NCBI RefSeq assembly: GCF_000719775.1
Contig: NZ_JOHR01000003.1
Coordinates: 248,001-312,000, forward strand
Reading direction: 5' to 3'
From: Streptomyces sp. NRRL F-5135
Lineage (GTDB): Bacteria > Actinomycetota > Actinomycetes > Streptomycetales > Streptomycetaceae
Length of the DNA stretch: 64,000 nucleotides
Below, piece by piece: positions 23,584-32,362 of this stretch. A program made the translations under genes and the position numbers. The notes beneath the pieces are model-generated. The model saw only the letters and a program-made list of their open reading frames with translations. It ran no database searches and had not been told where the DNA came from. The first letter of the stretch is position 1. Each line of letters begins with the position of its first letter.

Positions 23584-24467
23584 CCCTTCACCCCGGAACT
23601 GGCCATGCCCTCCACCAGGAACCGCTGGAAGGCCAGGAAGAACAGCACGATCGGCAGCAGGGCGATCACCGACATCGCGAACATCGGCCCGAACGCCGAC
23701 TGGCTGGAGGCGTCCACGAACGAGCGCAGTGCCAGCGTCAGGGTGAACTTCTCGGGCGAGAAGAGATAGATCAGCTGGGTGAAGAAGTCGTTCCAGGTCC
23801 AGATGAAGGTGAAGATCGCCGTGGTGATCAGCGCGGGCCGGATCAGCGGCAGGATCACCAGCGCGAAGCTGCGGAAGGGACCGCAGCCGTCGATCCGCGC
23901 GGCCTCCTCCAGCTCGCGCGGCAGACCGCGCATGAACTGCACGATCAGGAAGACGAAGAACGCCTCGGTGGCCAGGAACTTGGGCAGGATCAACGGCCAG
24001 TAGGTGTTCACCATGCCCAGTTGGTTGAAGATGACGTACTGCGGGATCAGCACGGCGTGGTGCGGCAGCATGATGGTGGCGATCATGAACGCGAAGAGCG
24101 GGCCGCGCATCCGGAACCGCAGCCGCGCGAAGGCGTAGGCGGCCAGCGAGCAGCTCAGCACATTGCCGAGGACCGCGCCGCCCGCGATCAGCAGCGAGTT
24201 GGTCAGCAGCCGCGGGATCGAGACGTCGTTCACACCGTCCAGGGCGGTCGTGAAGTTGCCCCACTCCAGCCGGCTGGGCAGCAGGTTCAGGCTGGCGATC
24301 ACCTCGTCGGCGGGCTTGAGCGAGGTCGCCAGCAGCCAGCCGAGCGGGTACAGCATCACCAGCAGCGCGGCCAGCAGGCCGGTGTGCAGGGCGACCCGCC
24401 GCCAGGGCAGCGGCCGGCGCGGCGCGGCCTGGGAGCCGGGCGCGGCGGTCGGCACGTTCGTGGTCAT
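23580..24467 (-). CDS. CUT1 sugar ABC transporter permease (MalG-like)
   Basis: This 295-residue six-helix inner-membrane protein has the MalG EAA loop EEAARIDGCGPFRSFALVILPL and the typical SGVKG end. It overlaps both neighbours by 4 bases. It is the second permease of the importer that lies between the two plant-polysaccharide loci. No ATPase is encoded nearby, as with the other two sugar importers here. Confidence 0.92.
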   Translation of the reverse strand: MTTNVPTAAPGSQAAPRRPLPWRRVALHTGLLAALLVMLYPLGWLLATSLKPADEVIASLNLLPSRLEWGNFTTALDGVNDVSIPRLLTNSLLIAGGAVLGNVLSCSLAAYAFARLRFRMRGPLFAFMIATIMLPHHAVLIPQYVIFNQLGMVNTYWPLILPKFLATEAFFVFLIVQFMRGLPRELEEAARIDGCGPFRSFALVILPLIRPALITTAIFTFIWTWNDFFTQLIYLFSPEKFTLTLALRSFVDASSQSAFGPMFAMSVIALLPIVLFFLAFQRFLVEGMASSGVKG

Positions 24468-25405
24468 CGGGTCTCCTCACCGGCGTAGAAGACCCAGGCG
24501 CGCGAGGTGCGGAACAGCACCGCGGTGACCGCGCCGATCGCGATCAGCAGCACCCAGGCCATGGCGGACGCGTAACCCATGTGCGAGGCGACGAAGCCGC
24601 GGTCGTAGAGGTAGAGCGTGTAGAAGAGGGTGGAGTCGGCGGGTCCGCCCTTGCCCGCGCTCACCGCGAAGGCGGGGGTGAAGACCTGGAACGCCTGGAT
24701 GGTCTGGAGCACCAGATTGAAGAAGAGGACCGGCGACAGCATCGGCAGCGTGATCGACACGAACTGCCGGGCCCTGCTCGCCCCGTCCACCGCCGCGGCC
24801 TCGTACAGCTCGGCGGGGATCTGCTGGAGACCGGCCAGGAAGATCACCATCGGCGCGCCGAACTGCCACACCGTCAGCAGGGCCACGGCGAGCAGCGCCC
24901 AGCCGGGCTGCGTCACCCAGCCCCCGGTGCCCAGCAGGTTGTCGACCGTGCCGCCGTCGTTGAAGATCGCCCGCCAGACCAGGGCGATGGACATGGACGC
25001 GCCCAGCAGTGAGGGAGCGTAGAACGCCGAACGGTAGAAGCCCTTGGCACGCCGCACGGACTTCAGCGCGAGCGCGACCGCCAGCGCCACCGCCAGCTGG
25101 AGGGGCACGGCGAGCACCACGTAGAGCAGGGTCGTGCCGACCGACCGCCAGTAGCGGGGGTCCTCGGTGAACATCTGCGTGTAGTTCCGCAGCCCCACCC
25201 AGCGCGGCGGGTTGAACATGTCGTAGTCGGTGAACGACAGGTACAGGGACACCGCCATCGGCAGCAGGGTCAGCACGCTCGCGCCGAGCACCCAGGGGGA
25301 GAGGAACACCCAGGCCGCGCCCTCGCGCCGGCGGCCGGCGCCCTTGCCCGCGGCCGGTGGCGGCGTGCGGCGCGCGGTGGCCGCGGGTATGTCGGTGGTG
25401 GTCAT
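24464..25405 (-). CDS. CUT1 sugar ABC transporter permease (MalF-like)
   Basis: This 313-residue permease has the family's first-helix pattern (AAWVFLSPWVLGASVLTLLPM), the LYLSFTDYDMF segment and the EAA loop YEAAAVDGASRARQFVSITLP. Its ATG is directly adjacent to the TAA stop of the binding-protein gene, and its stop overlaps the MalG-like start. It pairs with that protein to form the membrane channel. Confidence 0.92.
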   Translation of the reverse strand: MTTTDIPAATARRTPPPAAGKGAGRRREGAAWVFLSPWVLGASVLTLLPMAVSLYLSFTDYDMFNPPRWVGLRNYTQMFTEDPRYWRSVGTTLLYVVLAVPLQLAVALAVALALKSVRRAKGFYRSAFYAPSLLGASMSIALVWRAIFNDGGTVDNLLGTGGWVTQPGWALLAVALLTVWQFGAPMVIFLAGLQQIPAELYEAAAVDGASRARQFVSITLPMLSPVLFFNLVLQTIQAFQVFTPAFAVSAGKGGPADSTLFYTLYLYDRGFVASHMGYASAMAWVLLIAIGAVTAVLFRTSRAWVFYAGEETR

Positions 25406-26686
25406 TTACCTCAGCTCCGCCTTCGCCTCGGTGACGTAGTTCTCGGCCGCCTCGCGGGGCGACATCCGCTCGAACGACACCTGGTCGTAGTCGCGGCTGA
25501 AGGTGGTCTGCAAGGCGCTGTCACCCGAGGGCGGTGCCTGCGGTGGCGCCTCGAGGCTGCCGTCGACGGAGTCCTGGTAGTCCGCCACGGTCCGGTCGAA
25601 GCCTTCGAGCTTCGGCACGAGGTCCGCACGGATCGACTCGTTGACCGGTATGCCGCGGCTCGCCCCGAGCACACCGGCCGCCTCCGGGTCGTTGATCAGG
25701 AAGTCGATCAGCTGCGCCGCCTCCCTCGGGTGCGCGGTGTTGGCCGCCGCGCCGACGAACATCGAGGGCTTGAAGTACTGGCCGGGCCTGCCGTCCTCAC
25801 CCGACGGCATCGGCGCGAGCGTCAGTCCGTCCCCGACGATTCCCAGATACCCGCTGGCGGGCGCGTCCCAGTTGAAGTCCCCGATGGCCGTCCCGCGCCC
25901 GAGCGCGGTGTTCTCCACCGTGCCGTCCAGCTGGGTCGTCTGCCGGGCGGTGGAGACCACGCCCTCGCGCCGCAGCCCGTCGGTGAAGGTCCACCACCGG
26001 GTGAGGTCGTCGACGGTGAAACCGAGCCCGCCGCCCTCGCGGTAGAGGGACTTGCCCAGACCGCGCAGCCACACCTCGAAGCAGTCCTCGCTCTGGCCGG
26101 GATCGGTGGCGCCGGGCTTGCCGGACTTCCGCGTCAGCTCGCGCATGGTGTCCGCCCACTCCTGCCAGGTCCAGCCCGCGCGTGGCGGGGCCACCCCGGT
26201 GGCCTTCCACTGCGCCGCGTCGTACACGAAGGTCTCGGTGCCCCGCGCCTGCACGAGCCCCGCCAGCGCGCCGTCCACCTCCCCGGTGGCCAGCAGCCCC
26301 GGGTCGATGTCGTCGGTGCGCAGCACCGCGGACTGCTCGCGGAGATCGAGCAGGACCCCGCCGGTCGCGTACTGGTCGATCATCCGGTAGTCGAGCTGCA
26401 TCACGTCCGGTGCGTCGCCGCCCGCAGCCTGGGTGGCGAGCTTCTGCTTGTACGCGTCGTAGCCGGCGAAGGACGTCTGCACCTCGACCCCGGGGTGCCG
26501 CTTCTCGAACAGCGCGACGGCCCGCTCGGTCCTGGCCGCCCGGTCCGGGTTGCCCCACCAGGTGTAGCGCAGGGTGACCCGGCCCCCGCCACCGCTGTCG
26601 TCGGGACCGCCGCAGGCGGTGAGCAGGGCAGTGAGCGCGAGGGTCACGAGGAGTGCCCAGGGCCTCGTCGTCCTGTCTGCGGGCAT
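25406..26686 (-). CDS. Sugar-binding lipoprotein of the arabinoside-type ABC importer
   Basis: This 426-residue family 1 solute-binding protein has a lipoprotein signal (ALLVTLALTALLTAC) and the LRYTWWGNPDRAARTERAVALFEKRHPG opening motif spread over residues 35-65. The ATG at 26686 has AGGTGAG upstream; a longer frame to 26767 lacks a site. It is divergent from a LacI regulator by 131 bases. The ligand is unknown, but the GH51 and epimerase genes nearby suggest arabinose-containing oligosaccharides. Confidence 0.9.
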   Translation of the reverse strand: MPADRTTRPWALLVTLALTALLTACGGPDDSGGGGRVTLRYTWWGNPDRAARTERAVALFEKRHPGVEVQTSFAGYDAYKQKLATQAAGGDAPDVMQLDYRMIDQYATGGVLLDLREQSAVLRTDDIDPGLLATGEVDGALAGLVQARGTETFVYDAAQWKATGVAPPRAGWTWQEWADTMRELTRKSGKPGATDPGQSEDCFEVWLRGLGKSLYREGGGLGFTVDDLTRWWTFTDGLRREGVVSTARQTTQLDGTVENTALGRGTAIGDFNWDAPASGYLGIVGDGLTLAPMPSGEDGRPGQYFKPSMFVGAAANTAHPREAAQLIDFLINDPEAAGVLGASRGIPVNESIRADLVPKLEGFDRTVADYQDSVDGSLEAPPQAPPSGDSALQTTFSRDYDQVSFERMSPREAAENYVTEAKAELR

Positions 26687-26817
26687 GGATGAACTCACCT
26701 CTCTTCTCCAGGATTCGGTCGTACGACGCGCGATGCTCCGGCCGGCCGGCGGGCGGACGGCGGCCACCGATCTTCATTGACGCCCGTCGGTGGTGGTGCC
26801 AACCTCGGGGCGTGCAG

Positions 26818-27816
26818 GTGACGATTCGAGAGGTCGCGAAGGCGGCGGGGGTCTCCCCGTCCACGGTGTCCCGCGCGCTCGCGCCCGGGGGAACGGCGAG
26901 CCAGCGGACGCGCGAGCGGGTACGGGCCGCGGCCGAGCGGCTGGGCTACCGGCCGAACCCGTCGGCGCGGGGCCTGATCACCGGCCGCACGGGCCATCTC
27001 GGGCTGATCGTCCCGGATTTGCTGAACCCCTTCTTCGCCGACATCTGCAAAGGGGTGCAGGCCCGCGCCAGAGGCCTGGGGCACGCCGTGTTCGTGAGCG
27101 ACTCCGAGCGCGACGAGGGGCTGGAGCTGGATGCGGTGCGCACTCTCGCACCGCAGGTGGATGGCGTCCTTCTGTGCTCGCCCCAGCTCAGTGGGGAGGA
27201 GTTGCGGGGCTTGCGCGACCTCACCGACAAGCCCATCGTGCTGCTCCATAGATCGGAGCCGGGATTCGCGAGTGTGACGGCTGATCTGCTGGAGGGGATG
27301 ACGGACGCGCTGACGCATCTGCACGCACTCGGCCACCGCAGGATCGCCTATGTCGGCGGCCCGCGCTCCACCTGGGCGGCCGGTGAACGGGCGGCGGGGA
27401 TCGAGGAGATGGCCAGGACCGGCACGGTGGAGATCGTCCGCGTCGGCAGTGTGGCCCCCCACTTCGACGGCGGGATCACCGGCGCCGCCGATGTGGTGCT
27501 CGCCAGCGGCGCCAGCGCGGTGGTGGCCTTCAACGACATCGTCGCCTTCGGGCTGATCAGCCGGTTCACCGCGCGCGGCGTCCGGGTCCCCGACGACATG
27601 AGCGTGGTGGGCTGTGACGACATCGCCCTCTCCGGCATGGCCGCCCCACCACTGACCACCGTCTCCGTACCCAAGGCACACGGGGCGCGAGCAGCCGTCG
27701 ACCTGATGTTCCGCATGCTGGTCACACCCGCCGTCGACGGAGCGGAACCCCTGCGGCGGGTGCTGCCGACCCATCTGGTGGTACGGGGGTCGACGGCCGC
27801 TTACGAACGCGGCTGA
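26818..27816 (+). CDS. LacI-family regulator of the arabinoside locus
   Basis: This is a roughly 332-residue LacI protein: HTH TIREVAKAAGVSPSTVSRAL at the very start, then the sugar-binding-like core (GLIVPDLLNPFFADICKG, GHRRIAYVGGP, VVGCDDIALSGMAAPPLTTV). GTG at 26818 is chosen because GGGG at 26807-26810 has the right spacing. GTG at 26812 is also possible and would be leaderless if the TTGACG at 26777 is its -35. It should control the divergent importer operon and probably the downstream dehydrogenase gene. Confidence 0.87.
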   Translation: MTIREVAKAAGVSPSTVSRALAPGGTASQRTRERVRAAAERLGYRPNPSARGLITGRTGHLGLIVPDLLNPFFADICKGVQARARGLGHAVFVSDSERDEGLELDAVRTLAPQVDGVLLCSPQLSGEELRGLRDLTDKPIVLLHRSEPGFASVTADLLEGMTDALTHLHALGHRRIAYVGGPRSTWAAGERAAGIEEMARTGTVEIVRVGSVAPHFDGGITGAADVVLASGASAVVAFNDIVAFGLISRFTARGVRVPDDMSVVGCDDIALSGMAAPPLTTVSVPKAHGARAAVDLMFRMLVTPAVDGAEPLRRVLPTHLVVRGSTAAYERG

Positions 27817-27942
27817 CCTGTGCACATCGGGCCCTTCGACGGATGCGGGCTTTACGGGGGTGCGGGCGGGCGGCGACGGGGAGACAAACGCGGGGGCGGC
27901 GGAGGAACGACGCGGGAGGGAGCGGTGAGGGAGGGTGCTGCT

Positions 27943-27965
27943 GCAAACGTTGCCAACCGGTTTCC
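27943..27965. promoter_or_regulatory. Two LacI-type operator-like half-palindromes before the Gfo/Idh/MocA gene
   Basis: GCAAACGTTGC (27943-27953) and CCAACCGGTTTCC (27953-27965) lie side by side, each with a central CG dyad (AACGTT, AACCGGTT) of LacI-operator type. They are about 170 bases upstream of the dehydrogenase start. The remainder of the 316-base gap 27817-28132 shows no gene. Confidence 0.4.
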
Positions 27966-28132
27966 AACTGGCCGGGAAGTTACGCCTGTGACAACCGGGC
28001 AGTCAATGAAAACTCCCGAATCAGCCGTGAACGCATGGCTCTTCGGCCCCCCTTGTCCCACGGCGAAGCGGCGTGCAATCGTTGCCGCCGCCTCCACCAC
28101 CCTCCCCACGGACCCGTCGAACGGAGATCCCG

Positions 28133-29473
28133 ATGTCCCCCGACACCGCACGCCGCCGCTGCGCCGTGGTGGGCCTGGGCGCCCGAGCCCAGCTCTTCAC
28201 CGAGGCGCTCACCGGACCGTACGCGGACCGGATCGACCTGGTCGGCTTCGTCGACGTCAACGCCCACCGCATGGCGGTCCACAACGACTGGATCGCGGCC
28301 GCGCATCCCGGTCGGCCTCCGGTACCCGCGTACGGCCCCGACGACTTCGAGGAGATGCTCCGCCGCGAGCGGGTCGACCTCGTCGTCGTGTGCAGTGTGG
28401 ACCGCACCCATGACGACTACATCGTTCGCGCCCTCGACGCGGGCTGTGACGTGGTCACCGAGAAGCCCATGACCACGGACGCCGAGCGGGCCCGGCGCAT
28501 CCTGGACGCCCGGCGGCGCTCGGGCCGCGAGGTACGGGTGGCCTTCAACTACCGGTACAACCCCGTGCACGCGGCCGTCCGCGAGACCCTCGCCGCCGGC
28601 CGGATCGGCGAGGTCGGCTCGGTGCACTTCGAGTGGCTGCTGGACGTGCGCCACGGCGCCGACTACTTCCGCCGCTGGCACCGCGACAAGGCCAACTCCG
28701 GCGGCCTGATGGTGCACAAGGCCACCCACCACTTCGACCTGGTCAACTGGTGGCTGGGCACGCGGCCGGAGACGGTGTACGCGCACGGCGGGCTGTTCTT
28801 CTACGGCGACGAGGCCGGCCGGCGCCGGGGCCTGGCCCGTGACTACACCCGCGCGCACGGCTCGCCCGCCGCCGACGACGACCCCTTCGCCGTCCACCTC
28901 GCCGACTCCTCCGTCCTGCGCTCCCTCTACCTGGACGCCGAAGCGGAGGACGGCTACCACCGCGACCGGAACGTGTTCGGCCCCGGCGTGAGCATCGAGG
29001 ACGACATGGCGGTCCTGGTGCGTTACGCCACCGGCGCGACGCTCACCTACCACCTCACCGCGTACGCCCCCTGGGAGGGCTACCGGATCGCCTTCAACGG
29101 CAGCGAGGGCCGCCTGGAACTGCTCGTCGAGGAGTCCACCTGGGCCCGCCCCCGGCCCCGGACCGACGGCGTGAGCGCGGTGATGCACGGTGCCGCGGCC
29201 GGCGACGAGGCCGGCCGGACCGAACTGCTGCTGCGCCGGTTCTGGGAGGAGCCGCGGGCGCTGACGCCGGCGACCGGCGAGGGCGGGCACGGCGGCGGGG
29301 ACGTCCGGATGCTCGCCGACCTCTTCGGGGACCGTGACCCCGCCGCGCCGGACGCGCTCGGACGCGCGGCGGACGCGGCCGACGGAGCGCGCTCCCTGGT
29401 CACCGGACTGGCCGCCAACGAGTCCTTCGCCACGGGCCGCCCGGTGCGCGCCGGGGACCTGCTGGAGATCTGA
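28133..29473 (+). CDS. Gfo/Idh/MocA-family NAD(P)-dependent sugar dehydrogenase
   Basis: This 446-residue protein starts at an ATG behind CGGAGAT. It has the N-terminal Rossmann motif VVGLGARAQL, the VTEKPM segment with the conserved EKP lysine, and the catalytic-region motif GGLMVHKATHHFDL. The substrate-binding domain includes an unusually long insertion (about residues 245-300). Members oxidise or reduce sugars and cyclitols. It lies after the LacI gene and before GH51, so it probably processes a sugar from the importer or acts on a modified oligosaccharide. Confidence 0.88.
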   Translation: MSPDTARRRCAVVGLGARAQLFTEALTGPYADRIDLVGFVDVNAHRMAVHNDWIAAAHPGRPPVPAYGPDDFEEMLRRERVDLVVVCSVDRTHDDYIVRALDAGCDVVTEKPMTTDAERARRILDARRRSGREVRVAFNYRYNPVHAAVRETLAAGRIGEVGSVHFEWLLDVRHGADYFRRWHRDKANSGGLMVHKATHHFDLVNWWLGTRPETVYAHGGLFFYGDEAGRRRGLARDYTRAHGSPAADDDPFAVHLADSSVLRSLYLDAEAEDGYHRDRNVFGPGVSIEDDMAVLVRYATGATLTYHLTAYAPWEGYRIAFNGSEGRLELLVEESTWARPRPRTDGVSAVMHGAAAGDEAGRTELLLRRFWEEPRALTPATGEGGHGGGDVRMLADLFGDRDPAAPDALGRAADAADGARSLVTGLAANESFATGRPVRAGDLLEI

Positions 29474-29477
29474 CCGC

Positions 29478-29562
29478 GCCCCCGTACGGAAGCGGCCCGG
29501 ACCTGTCCCACGGGAGCGGGCCTGTCCCACGGGAGCGGTCCGGGTCGCGGCGGTACGGGGGC
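29478..29562. terminator. Large hairpin with an internal tandem 18-bp repeat
   Basis: The outer arms are GCCCCCGTAC (29478-29487) and GTACGGGGGC (29553-29562); the inner arms are CCCGGACC (29496-29503) and GGTCCGGG (29537-29544). Inside, CCTGTCCCACGGGAGCGG occurs twice (29502-29519 and 29521-29538). It starts 5 bases after the dehydrogenase stop and most likely ends that transcript. Confidence 0.6.
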
Positions 29563-29619
29563 GGCGAGCCCCCCGCACCGGCCTGACCGGCCCGGATCAA
29601 GGACATGCTGCGCGGACCA

Positions 29620-29648
29620 TTGACGCTCACGGCGCCTCTTCCTATGGT
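29620..29648 (+). promoter_or_regulatory. Sigma-70-type promoter of the GH51 gene
   Basis: TTGACG (29620-29625), a 17-base spacer and TATGGT (29643-29648) are followed by a short leader with TTCGAA at 29652-29657. Start of transcription would be near 29655, giving a leader of about 45 bases. Confidence 0.5.
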
Positions 29649-29698
29649 GCGTTCGAAGTTCTGGCCATTGTCCGGGATATCGAACGAGGAGCGACGGG

Positions 29699-32221
29699 AT
29701 GCCCACGCCACGCACACGCTGGAGACCAGCTCTCGCGGCCGCCGCGCTCCTGGTGACGGCAGGCGTGCTCCAGGCGCCCGCGCAGGCGGCCGAGGACACC
29801 ACCGACTACACGATCGACATCGACGCGAGCCGCCCGGGACCGGCGATCGACGACACGATGTACGGCGTCTTCTACGAGGACATCAACCGCGCGGCGGACG
29901 GCGGGCTCTACGCCGAACTCGTCCAGAACCGGTCGTTCGAGTACAGCACCGCGGACAACGCCTCGTACACCCCGATGACCGCGTGGACCCCCACCGGGAC
30001 GGGCACGGCGACCGCGGTGAACGACTCCGCCCGGCTGAACGAACGCAACCGCACCTACCTGCGGCTCGGGCTCGACGGGAGCGAGGCCGGCACCGGTGTC
30101 GTCAACTCCGGCTTCACCACGGGCATCGCGGTGGGGCGGGGCAAGACCTACGACGTCTCCCTGTGGGCGCGCACCGACCAGGCCGCAGGCACCCCCCTGA
30201 CCGTGGAGTTACGCGCGGCCGACGGCACCGCGCTCTCCCGGCCGCTGCGGCTCACCGCCCGCGGCGACCGCTGGACCAAGTACACCGCGACCCTGACCGC
30301 CACGGCCACGCACACCGCGGGCCGCCTCGCCGTGACCGCGACCGGCCGCGGCACCGTCCGGCTCGACATGGTCTCCCTCTTCCCCCGGGACACCTACAAG
30401 GGCCGCCCCGGCGGACTGCGCAAGGACCTCGCCGAGAAGATCGCCGCGCTGCGCCCCGGGTTCGTCCGGTTCCCCGGCGGCTGCCTGGTCAACACCGGCA
30501 GCCACGAGGGGTACGACGCGGCCTCCGGCTGGCAGCGCAAGCGCTCCTACCAGTGGAAGGACACCGTCGGCCCGGTCGAGCAGCGCGCCACCAACGCCAA
30601 CTTCTGGGGATACAACCAGAGTTACGGACTCGGCTACTTCGAGTACTTCCAGTTCGCCGAGGACATCGGCGCGACCGCCCTGCCGGTCGTCCCCGCCCTC
30701 GTCACCGGTTGCGGTCAGAACACGGCGACTGACGACCCGGCCCTGCTGCGCCGCCACATCCAGGACACGCTCGACCTCATCGAGTTCGCGAACGGCCCCG
30801 CCACCTCCGTCTGGGGTGCCAAGCGCGCCGCGATGGGCCATCCCGCGCCCTTCGGCCTCACCCACATCGAGGTGGGCAACGAGGAGAACCTCCCGGACGC
30901 GTTCTTCGCCCGCTTCACCGAGTTCCGCAAGGCCGTCGAGGCCGCGCACCCGGACATCACGGTGATCTCCAACTCCGGCCCCGACGACGCCGGTGCCACC
31001 TTCGACCGGGCCTGGCAGCTCAACCGCGACGCCAAGGTGGCGATGGTCGACGAGCACTACTACAACAGCCCGCGGTGGTTCCTGGAGAACAACGACCGCT
31101 ACGACACCTACGACCGCTCCGGACCGAAGGTGTTCCTCGGTGAGTACGCCTCCCAGGGCAACACCTTCGGCAACGCCCTCGCCGAGGCGGCCTTCATGAC
31201 GGGCCTCGAACGCAACGCGGACGTCGTCAAGCTCGCCTCGTACGCCCCGCTGCTCGCCAACACCGACTCCGTGCAGTGGCGGCCCGACATGATCTGGTTC
31301 GACACCACCCGCTCCTGGGGCTCGGCGAACTACGAGACGCAGAAGCTGTTCATGACGAACACCGGGGACCGGGTCGTTCCCAGCACGGCGAGCGCCACCC
31401 CGGCCGGGACCGCTCCCATCACGGGCGCCGTCGGCCTGTCCACCTGGGCGACGAGCGCCGCCTACGACGACGTCACGGTCACCGGCGCCGACGGGAAGAC
31501 GCTGTTCGCCGACGACTTCTCGGCGGGTGACGGCCGCTGGACGAAGGCGGCGGGCACCGGAAGCTGGGCGGTGCGGGACGGCGCCTACGTCCAGACGGAC
31601 ACGGCGGCCGAGAACACCCTCGTCACCGCGGGTGACCCCGCCTGGCAGAACTACGACCTGCGGGTCAAGGCGACCAAACAGGCCGGCAAGGAGGGCTTCC
31701 TGATCGCCTTCGGCGTCCGGGACACCGGGAACTACTACTGGTGGAACCTGGGCGGCTGGAACAACACGCAGTCCGCCGTGGAGAAGGCCGTCGGCGGGGC
31801 CAAGCAGACGCTCGTCTCCACGGACACGAAGATCGAGACCGGCCGGACCTACGACGTACGCGTCGCGGTCCGGGGCCGTCAGGTCACCCTCTACCTCGAC
31901 GGCGCGGAATGGGGGCGCTTCACCGACGACAAGGCGGCCGAACCCTTCCGCCAGGTCGTCACCCGTGACGGGGACGACCTCATCGTCAAGGTCGTCAACG
32001 CGCAGGGCGACGCGGCCCGTACGACCGTCCGCCTGGCCGGGGTGCGCAACGTCGCCCCGACGGCCCGGCTGACCACACTCAGCGGCTCCCCCGAGGCCGT
32101 GAACACCGCCGACGACCAGCCCATCAGGCCGGTGACCTCGACACGGGACGGTGTCGGCGCCACCTTCACCCACACCTTTCCGCCGCACTCGGTCACGTTT
32201 CTGCGGCTCAAGGCCGGCTGA
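29699..32221 (+). CDS. Secreted GH51 alpha-L-arabinofuranosidase with C-terminal lectin-like domain; contains a TTA codon
   Basis: This 840-residue protein has a Sec signal peptide ending AQAAED. The GH51 part opens MYGVFYEDINRAADGGLYAE and has a CBM4-like sandwich near residues 95-225, then the TIM barrel with acid/base Glu395 in VGNEEN and nucleophile Glu482 in FLGEYAS. Residues about 585-750 form a concanavalin-like DUF1080-type module (LFADDFSAGDGRW, YYWWNLGGWNN) inserted before the last GH51 beta domain. It releases arabinofuranose from arabinan or arabinoxylan outside the cell. Leu171 is encoded by TTA (30209-30211), so translation should depend on the bldA tRNA. Confidence 0.92.
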   Translation: MPTPRTRWRPALAAAALLVTAGVLQAPAQAAEDTTDYTIDIDASRPGPAIDDTMYGVFYEDINRAADGGLYAELVQNRSFEYSTADNASYTPMTAWTPTGTGTATAVNDSARLNERNRTYLRLGLDGSEAGTGVVNSGFTTGIAVGRGKTYDVSLWARTDQAAGTPLTVELRAADGTALSRPLRLTARGDRWTKYTATLTATATHTAGRLAVTATGRGTVRLDMVSLFPRDTYKGRPGGLRKDLAEKIAALRPGFVRFPGGCLVNTGSHEGYDAASGWQRKRSYQWKDTVGPVEQRATNANFWGYNQSYGLGYFEYFQFAEDIGATALPVVPALVTGCGQNTATDDPALLRRHIQDTLDLIEFANGPATSVWGAKRAAMGHPAPFGLTHIEVGNEENLPDAFFARFTEFRKAVEAAHPDITVISNSGPDDAGATFDRAWQLNRDAKVAMVDEHYYNSPRWFLENNDRYDTYDRSGPKVFLGEYASQGNTFGNALAEAAFMTGLERNADVVKLASYAPLLANTDSVQWRPDMIWFDTTRSWGSANYETQKLFMTNTGDRVVPSTASATPAGTAPITGAVGLSTWATSAAYDDVTVTGADGKTLFADDFSAGDGRWTKAAGTGSWAVRDGAYVQTDTAAENTLVTAGDPAWQNYDLRVKATKQAGKEGFLIAFGVRDTGNYYWWNLGGWNNTQSAVEKAVGGAKQTLVSTDTKIETGRTYDVRVAVRGRQVTLYLDGAEWGRFTDDKAAEPFRQVVTRDGDDLIVKVVNAQGDAARTTVRLAGVRNVAPTARLTTLSGSPEAVNTADDQPIRPVTSTRDGVGATFTHTFPPHSVTFLRLKAG

Positions 32222-32362
32222 CCCCGTCTCCCCGGCACCACCGGGCGCCGTCCGTGACCGCCCGGACCACCGTGACACACCACCGGCCCCCGGCCCGCCG
32301 CCTCGCGCGGACCGGGGCCGGGACGAGCACACCCCGACACACCCCCGGCAGGAGCCGCGCTG

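Noticed and set aside
23475..24488. A 337-codon plus-strand frame opposite the MalG-like permease
   Set aside because: Antisense shadow: Gln/Arg/Gly-rich, with no motifs.
26717..26726. The palindrome GTCGTACGAC between the importer and LacI genes at 26.7 kb
   Set aside because: Ten bases with a common GC-rich sequence; no second copy in the locus supports it as the operator.
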